Below, in pieces: positions 60,301-64,000 of a stretch of DNA of 64,000 nt (position 1 is its first letter; each line of letters opens with the position of its first letter). The position numbers and the translations under genes are program-made. The DNA comes from Gigantopelta aegis. Its lineage: Eukaryota > Mollusca > Gastropoda > Neomphalida > Peltospiridae. The notes beneath the pieces were generated by a model that worked only from the letters and a program-made list of their open reading frames with translations, did no database searches and was not told the DNA's origin. The DNA lies in assembly GCF_016097555.1 (NCBI RefSeq), contig NC_054703.1:5363036-5427035 (forward strand), given 5' to 3'.

Positions 60301-61852
60301 ATTCAAATGAAAATAAAAGTAATTACCTAAGCAATCTTCGGGGTTTACTGTGATTCCTGAAATGAGACAAAAAGGCTTAATCTGCATTCACGATTTGAAT
60401 ATTATTTAATTGTACATTACAAAACAAAATCATCTAGTATCAGGGCAGCTGCAGACCGTTTTAGGGAGGGGGTGCAACGTTAAATAGGGGCAGATACCAA
60501 CCCAGAGGCGGGACGTAGTCTGGGATCAATCCCCTTCGGTGGGCCCATTGGGCTATTTCTCGCTCCAGCCAGTGCACCACGACTGATATATTAAAGGACG
60601 TGGTATGTGCTATCCTGTCTATGGGATGGTGCATATAAAAGATCCCTTGCTCCTAATCGAAAAGAGTAGCCCATGAATTGGCGACAGAGGGTTTCCTCTC
60701 TATATATCTGTGTAGTCCTTAACCATATGTCCGATGTCATATAACCGTAAATAAAATGTGTTGAGTGCCTCGTTAAATAAAACATTTTCTTCCTTCATTC
60801 CTGTGTTTACTGATCAGGTCAGGTCAGAGTGTTTAACGTGAACATTCACAGCAAGCTGTTGTAGCTCACGCCTGTCCTGGGCACAGGTGCTGGTCTCGGC
60901 CGGCTCCTCCATCCAGGACAGGAAAGGTGTACTGATAGTTTCAGAATGTTTATATTGAAGTTGATCACCATACCGTCGTTTGACATCCAATAGCTGTTGC
61001 CTGTTTGTTTTGGTTTTATTTGTTAAATATGCATTAATTAATTCATCCATCCATTCATTCATTCAGTCATTCAGTCAGTCGGTTGGTCGGTTATTCATTC
61101 GTTCGTTCTATCGTCTGTCCTTCCATATGTTCACCTATCCGTCCGTCCGTTTTTCCATCCATTCATCCATCATTTCACCCACTCAGTCAATCAGTCATTG
61201 GCACGTTCGTTCTATCATCTGTTCGTCCGTCTATCCATCCATCAATTCATTTATCCATTCGTTCGTTAATTCATAATGAACATAAGCGAGGTAAAATTTA
61301 AACTTTTGGCTTACGAATAACCGGTCGATGTTTTAAGCGATTACTCGGCGAAAAATACATTTCAAATAGCTCGGTGGAGCAGTGGTTAAGCCATCGGACT
61401 ACAGGCTGGTAGGTACAGGGTTCGCAGCCCGGTACCGGCTGCAACCCAGAGCGAGTTCTTAAGAGTTCAATGGGTAGGTGTAAGGCCACTACACCTTCTT
61501 CTTTCTCACTAACCACTAACCAACTAACAACTAACCCACTGTCCTGGACTGACAGCCAGGGTAGCTGATATGTGTGTCCAGGAGAGTGTGCTTGAACCTT
61601 AATTGGATATAAGCACAAACATAAGTTGAAATGAAATCAAATGACTTGATGCGATAGATAATACATTACCTAAAGAGAAGTTTTCAGGAACACACTCCGT
61701 GAACAGAGGAAGACTGTAGAACTCCATCTCAGAAACGGCTCTCTTTCCCGTCTTGCAAGTGCAGGTTCCATTGATGCATTGCTTGTTCCGGGAGTTCTCG
61801 CAGTAGACACTTTTATCATCACACGACTCGCCAAGCAAAGCAGATCTCTCAC
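51290..61852 (-). CDS. Gene D: larger paralog with EB modules, a mucin-like stretch and a ShK domain (5' end beyond window)
   Basis: Minus-strand exons: 61670-61852, 60327-60356, 58314-58454, 57674-58015, 56391-56840, 54462-54572, 52757-52865 and terminal 51396-51399. Coding lengths 183+30+141+342+450+111+109+4 = 1370; with one carried base this is 457 codons including stop, exactly in frame. Compared with gene B it adds three exons between the microexon and the four-cysteine exon: one EB-like module, one exon with two EB-like modules, and a Thr-rich mucin-like exon. The mucin-like part suggests a heavily O-glycosylated extracellular spacer. Upstream exons, including the signal peptide, must lie past 64000. 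No function can be named from sequence alone. Confidence 0.7.
51292..51302 (-). terminator. Polyadenylation signals of gene D
   Basis: AATAAAATAAA on the minus strand, about 95-105 nt after the gene D stop. Confidence 0.65.
51396..51399 (-). CDS. Gene D terminal exon, coding part (stop only)
   Basis: Acceptor TTCTTTTTCAG then ATAG: GG joined to A gives Gly, then TAG. Confidence 0.55.
51995..52240 (+). mobile_element. SINE, type III
   Basis: GAACCCCGTCGGTGGATCTA, CCCCACGACTGGCATATCAA, tail GTGGTGTCGTTAAACAAAAC. Confidence 0.75.
52245..52712 (+). repeat. Minisatellite of about 67 bp formed from the SINE 3' tail, about 7 copies
   Basis: Units ATTACCAACTGTTTGACATT + CATTAGCCGCTGATTAATCA + ATTTGCTCTAGTGGTGTC repeat head-to-tail. 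Unit B has about two units at 25985-26150. The array ends about 45 bp from the ShK exon. Confidence 0.85.
52757..52865 (-). CDS. Gene D exon: ShK-type (SXC) domain
   Basis: VGCHYKQPEICEIYD, NC, KKICYTKCHNCG. Six cysteines with C-x3-C-x2-C end. Donor GG/GTAAGTATC overlaps an in-frame TAA, as in gene B. Confidence 0.75.
53287..53530 (+). mobile_element. SINE, type I, 5'-truncated
   Basis: CCCCGTCAGTGGACTCATTG; tail TAAATAAAATGTGTTGAGTG. Confidence 0.8.
53545..53632 (+). repeat. SINE type III tail
   Basis: CCAAATGTTTGACATCCCAT and GCTCTAGTGGTGACGTTAAA. Confidence 0.65.
53632..53800. repeat. Tandem duplication of about 78 bp, two copies
   Basis: GTAAATGTAGCATGTACTCC ... AAAAGACCACATA appears twice (53636-53713, 53719-53800). 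Confidence 0.85.
53815..54185 (-). mobile_element. SINE pieces, reverse
   Basis: GGATCTTTCATATGCTCTAT and TTTAACGACACCACTAGAGC segments. Confidence 0.6.
54295..54385. repeat. (TG)n microsatellite
   Basis: TG run in the gene D intron beside the 111-nt exon. Confidence 0.95.
54462..54572 (-). CDS. Gene D exon: four-cysteine module (111 nt, phase 1-1)
   Basis: Acceptor GTTTTTTCAG and donor CCAG/GTTAGAAG. LCKTKDSVYC, NAKNC, SGDC. Differs from gene B by a few conservative changes (LLAEF for LVADF, KLF for KIF). Confidence 0.8.
54729..55037. mobile_element. Fold-back MITE with TA target
   Basis: Ends TAGTCCGTCCCATACTCC and ATAGGACGGACTA, TA on both sides. Inverted homology extends inward (AATTTCGGTTTGGTTTGACG against CGTCAAACCAAATCGAAATT). 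Unit B has the empty site AAACTAGTAACC at 28048. Confidence 0.88.
55250..55462. mobile_element. Possible pogo/Tigger-type MITE remnant
   Basis: Repeats of AACTTCGATCTCTCGAAA and CGAAAACTCAAAG resemble the degenerate TIR region of pogo-like elements. Ends not fixed. Confidence 0.35.
55800..56040. repeat. G- and T-rich homopolymer tracts
   Basis: Runs of G at 55846-55861 and 56006-56030. Confidence 0.9.
56391..56840 (-). CDS. Gene D exon: Thr-rich mucin-like stretch (450 nt)
   Basis: Acceptor TTTGTTTCTAG and donor TCGG/GTATTG give a phase 1-1 exon of about 150 residues: an acidic start (EYSDEELETNC) then Thr-rich heptads such as TTTTAEP. The frame fits neighbours exactly. The coding DNA is a 21-bp tandem repeat, so length variation by whole heptads is expected. 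The donor choice is the least certain part. Confidence 0.65.
56453..56710. repeat. 21-bp coding minisatellite within the mucin-like exon
   Basis: Unit GGTTCGGCAGTTGTCGTGGT + A on the plus strand, about 12 copies with substitutions; 7 codons per unit. Confidence 0.85.
57117..57345. repeat. 57-bp minisatellite, four copies, in gene D intron
   Basis: Unit starts ACACACCCTAATGTTAGGCA and ends ACAATGTGGGTTTCCTGT. A few substitutions between copies. Open on both strands because 57 is a multiple of three; no splice signals frame it as an exon. Confidence 0.9.
57380..57664 (+). mobile_element. SINE, type III, ending beside a splice donor
   Basis: TACGAACCCCGTCTGTGGAC; core TACGACTGGTATATCAAAAG; tail AACCAAAACAAACTTGAACT. 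The tail ends within about ten bases of the gene D exon end at 57674. Confidence 0.8.
57674..58015 (-). CDS. Gene D exon: two EB-like modules in one exon (342 nt)
   Basis: Acceptor TTTAATTTCAG and donor AATAG/GTAATTAC, phase 1-1. First module VRELGQQC...YC...GECTC...KFC, a link RRPYPCAACVKEW, then second module ATLGEACERQGVEC, LVC, KCQC, GYC. Two modules joined without an intron. Confidence 0.8.
58314..58454 (-). CDS. Gene D exon: EB-like module (141 nt, phase 1-1)
   Basis: Acceptor TTATCTCAG before GTGTTGTTACTC; donor GCAG/GTCAGTG. Residues VVTLGEICYSDKNC, SEC, VGC, KCTC, SC. The acceptor is the last unit of an 18-bp tandem array, and the exon frame stays open upstream through that array. 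Confidence 0.75.
58455..58990 (-). repeat. 18-bp minisatellite made of splice-acceptor units, about 29 copies
   Basis: Minus-strand unit CAGGTGTTATGTTTATCT. Each copy carries TTTATCTCAG/GTGTT or a close variant. Because the unit is 18 bp, the array reads through in the exon's frame as repeats like GVMFIS for over 170 codons. Confidence 0.9.
58990..60180. other. Gene D intron
   Basis: No exon signal. Contains a (TGGGGG)n run at 59196-59220 and a SINE tail fragment at 59385-59425 (GACGCCATATAACCGTAAAT). Confidence 0.5.
60183..60265 (+). repeat. SINE type III tail fragment
   Basis: CCAAATGTTTGACATCCAGT to GTGTCGTTAAATAAAACAAA, ending about 60 bp from the microexon donor. Confidence 0.7.
60327..60356 (-). 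CDS. Gene D microexon (30 nt, phase 1-1)
   Basis: Acceptor CATTTCAG, GAATCACAGTAAACCCCG, donor CTTAG/GTAATT. Residues ITVNPEDCL with one cysteine, matching the gene B microexon. Confidence 0.55.
60510..60797 (+). mobile_element. SINE, type I, internally deleted head
   Basis: GGCGGGACGTAGTCTGGGAT; B box GGGATCAATCCCC; tail TAAATAAAATGTGTTGAGTG. Confidence 0.85.
61030..61270. repeat. (ATTC)n/(GTCC)n imperfect microsatellite
   Basis: CATTCATTCAGTCATT and related tetramers. Confidence 0.85.
61369..61634 (+). mobile_element. SINE with type II-like head and a different tail
   Basis: Head GCTCGGTGGAGCAGTGGTTA, B box GGTTCGCAGCCC, tail TTGAACCTTAATTGGATATA + AGCAC. It ends about 36 bp from the gene D exon at 61670. 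Confidence 0.85.
61670..61852 (-). CDS. Gene D exon: six-cysteine module homologous to the 183-nt exon
   Basis: Acceptor TTTCCTACAG and donor TTTAG/GTAATG. GESC, VYC, KQC, GTCTC, TEC. Same length as the A and B exons but clearly more diverged. Confidence 0.8.
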   Translation of the reverse strand: MRDLLCLASRVMIKVSTARTPGTSNASMEPALARREREPFLRWSSTVFLCSRSVFLKTSL

Positions 61853-61869
61853 CTGTAGGAAAGTATTAA

Positions 61870-62480
61870 AGTAAAGTTTGTTTTGTATAACGTCACCACT
61901 AGAGCACATTGCTTTATTAATCATCGGCTATTGAATGTCAAATAGTTGGTAATCCTGACAGTGGAAACCAGCTATATTTTTCAAAATTATTGAAGAGACA
62001 GTCTCCAACAGTTTGAGAGGCGAGACGTAGTCCAGTGGTAAATGGCTCGCTTGATGCGCGGTCGGTTTGAGATCGATCCCTGTCAGTGGGACCATTGGGC
62101 TATTTCTCGCTCCAGCCAGTGTACCACGACTGGTACATTAAAGACCGTGGTATATGCTATCCTGTCTATGGGATGGTGCATATAAAATATCTCTTGCTGC
62201 TAATCGAAAAGACTAGCCCATGAAGTGGCGACAGCGGGTTTCCTCTCTCAATAGCTGTGTGGTCCTTAACCATGTGCATGACGCCATATAACCGTAAATG
62301 AAATGTGTTGAGTGCGTCGTTAAATAAAACATTTCTTTGTTTCCAACAGTTTGCTTCGTTTAATGACACCGCTAGAGCACATTGTTTTATTATTAATCAT
62401 CAGCTATTGGATATCAAACATTTGGTAATTCTAACTCGTAGTCATCAGAAGAAACCCGCTACATTTTTGGAAATGAGTAA
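61870..62480 (-). mobile_element. Tandem type III SINE tail pieces, split by another SINE
   Basis: 61870-62003 and 62354-62480 both read TAACG(T)CACCACTAGAGCAC and end in GAGACAGTCTC. A forward type I SINE (62016-62341) lies between. Confidence 0.75.
62016..62341 (+). mobile_element. Full-length SINE, type I, nested, with 12-bp target duplication
   Basis: A box TAGTCCAGTGG, B box GAGATCGATCCC, tail GAGTGCGTCGTTAAATAAAA. Flanked by TCCAACAGTTTG at 62004-62015 and 62342-62353. Confidence 0.92.
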
Positions 62481-62503
62481 AGAGACAGTCTCAAAGGTGC
62501 ATA

Positions 62504-63164
62504 ATGAACACACATGATGGAGCTGTTGTAGCTAAGCATAAAACCATATTACCAGGACTTATAGCTGCTCACGCAATATCAGGATGTGACACAGTTGCGT
62601 CATATTTTGGTATCGGCAAAGGCAAGATATTGAAGACACTACGGGCTGGATACTCACGCTCCCTGTTGGGTGACATAGATGTCGGAATGGCACAGGTCAT
62701 CGACCAAGCAAGTGCATTCATTGTAAGATGCTATGGACAACCGAACTGTGTCACAATGTCTGAAGCACGTCTGAAAGTTTGGGCTCTAAGAACTAGGACT
62801 GGAACAGCATCCAGTCTGAAACATAGTTCTCTCCCCCCAACCACTGAAACGGGCGCATGTATGAAAAGAGGCGTTGGTATTACAGCCTGTCCAGCTTGAT
62901 CCAGTTTAATATGGTTTGATGAAAGATAATCAAACCAAATCCCTTTCACCTACTGTTGTACCCAGCAATGTAGATGTTGCGCCTGCAGATCTTTTGCAGC
63001 TCATCAAGTGTTCGTGTGCAACAGACACCCCGTGCAACACTATGAAATGTCGGTGTAGCAAATCGAAGCTTGCATGCACTATATTTTGTGCATGTCATGC
63101 AACCAACTGCTGTAATGTTCTCACTAGTTCGGTGGAGTCGGCTGTCGACATAGAAGTTGAATGA
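62504..63164 (+). pseudogene. Broken copy of a multicopy invertebrate ORF: SGCDT/GIGKG motif plus CXC cysteine tail
   Basis: First part: LIAAHAISGCDTVASYFGIG and KGKILKTLRAGYS, whose GCD...GIGKG pattern resembles the helix-hairpin-helix of FEN1/XPG-like (PIN-fold) nucleases. Second part (62916-63164): TKSLSPTVVPSNVDVAPADL, LIKCSC, PCNTMKCRCSKSKLACTIFC, ACHATNCCN, a tesmin/CXC-like Cys-rich tail. I recall this arrangement in repeated uncharacterised proteins of invertebrates, from memory. The two parts are not in one open frame, and the N-terminus is missing. A relic of a repeated gene or mobile element. Confidence 0.6.
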
Positions 63165-63169
63165 AGGAG

Positions 63170-64000
63170 ACACAAGATGGCCGTTCACATCGAACAAACT
63201 ATTGCCCGTGTAATGAAGGTTGAAAGGCTCCTTGGACAACACTCAACTAATCTACGACTATATGTAGCCCTGTAAGGTCCTCATGAAGAAAATATAAACT
63301 AAAATTGTAATATATAGAAATAAGGTCCACAGAATTGAAATGTTACAAAACTAAGATACAAGACGATACCCCACCAGCATATCAATGAGGAATTGCAATA
63401 CCCATCTGGTAGGCATCACTCTTTCGCTGGGTTATAAACATTCCGCTGTTGTTGTTTTTTACTTATTGTCGTGCTTAAATCCACTTAAAATTGAACCACG
63501 CTGTCCTGGGCACACACCTCAGCTATCTGCAGAACACATACACGATTACAGCTTTCAGTAACTCGAGTATTATCCCGAGCACTGAATATCAACTCATTAT
63601 TCAACCCCATTACAACTTTTAGTAGCTGGAGCATTATCTCTATCAATGAATATCATCTTGTCATTCAACTAAACAGGTAAGACGCAACCCGCGTTGATAT
63701 GGTAAAATCTAAATTTGTTCGGTGATCTGGATTTACACATAAGTGGGTAGAAATGACGAAATACTTGTATTTCCACTGGCCTTGAGACTAGTAGCCTTAG
63801 AAAACCATTAGTTTCTCACCCTTGTATTGCTTGGAATCATGTGAAGAAACACCTTATGTTAAGACTTTTTGTAAGTGCATAGCTCTGACAACCTTAACTA
63901 TTAAGAAAGGAAATAAAAGTAATATCAGAATTGGAACTCGTCTGTGCTAATGCTAGTCTCAAGAGTTATTTCTACTAACCAGGGTCGAGAAGGTTAGCGT
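63170..64000. other. Right edge, no gene supported
   Basis: A short reversed SINE piece at 63496-63532 (CTGTCCTGGGCACACACCTC). Otherwise AT-rich; the next upstream exon of gene D was not seen. Confidence 0.4.

Overview
The window looks like nuclear DNA of a mollusc, most likely a gastropod. This is inference from three things: small secreted-protein exons separated by long AT-rich introns, dense tRNA-derived SINEs of a type I associate with gastropods, and abundant TA- and TTAA-targeting MITEs. There is no bacterial or organellar gene organisation. About 95% of the window is intron, intergenic DNA and repeats.

The host genes I can support form one family on the minus strand: secreted, cysteine-rich proteins built from EB/EGF-like modules and ending in a ShK-type (SXC) domain. 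Gene A (1743-5578) has its first four coding-exon positions here and runs off the left edge. Gene B (about 24350-36179) is complete, with eight coding exons and a predicted 268 aa. Gene D (about 51290-61852 and beyond) has its 3' part here, with three extra exons: two with EB-like modules and one Thr-rich mucin-like. Nearly every internal exon is phase 1-1, so modules can be added or lost without breaking frame. Summed exon lengths close exactly in frame to the stop in both B (807 nt) and D (1370 nt plus one carried base).

The three genes sit in head-to-tail segmental duplications of about 25 kb: unit A from the left edge to about 21.1 kb, unit B about 23.3-48.2 kb, unit D from about 48.5 kb. 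Comparing units gives clean empty sites for many insertions, so their order can be read: a Tc1-like DD34E transposon, several TTAA MITEs, TA MITEs, SINEs and two CAGGG-ended DNA elements all arrived after the duplications.

Tandem repeats repeatedly start at the splice sites of this family: an array of exon-end plus donor units in gene A, a 16-bp array beside another A donor, a microsatellite at +7 of the matching B donor, and an 18-bp array of splice acceptors, open in the exon's frame, in gene D. This is the most unusual signal in the window.

Quality warnings: there is a 200-N gap at 22655-22854 whose flanks overlap each other. The stretch 38870-46120 (3.3 kb of irregular CT-rich sequence followed by an indel-riddled copy of neighbouring sequence) looks like unpolished, falsely duplicated assembly. 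Long open frames there are not genes.
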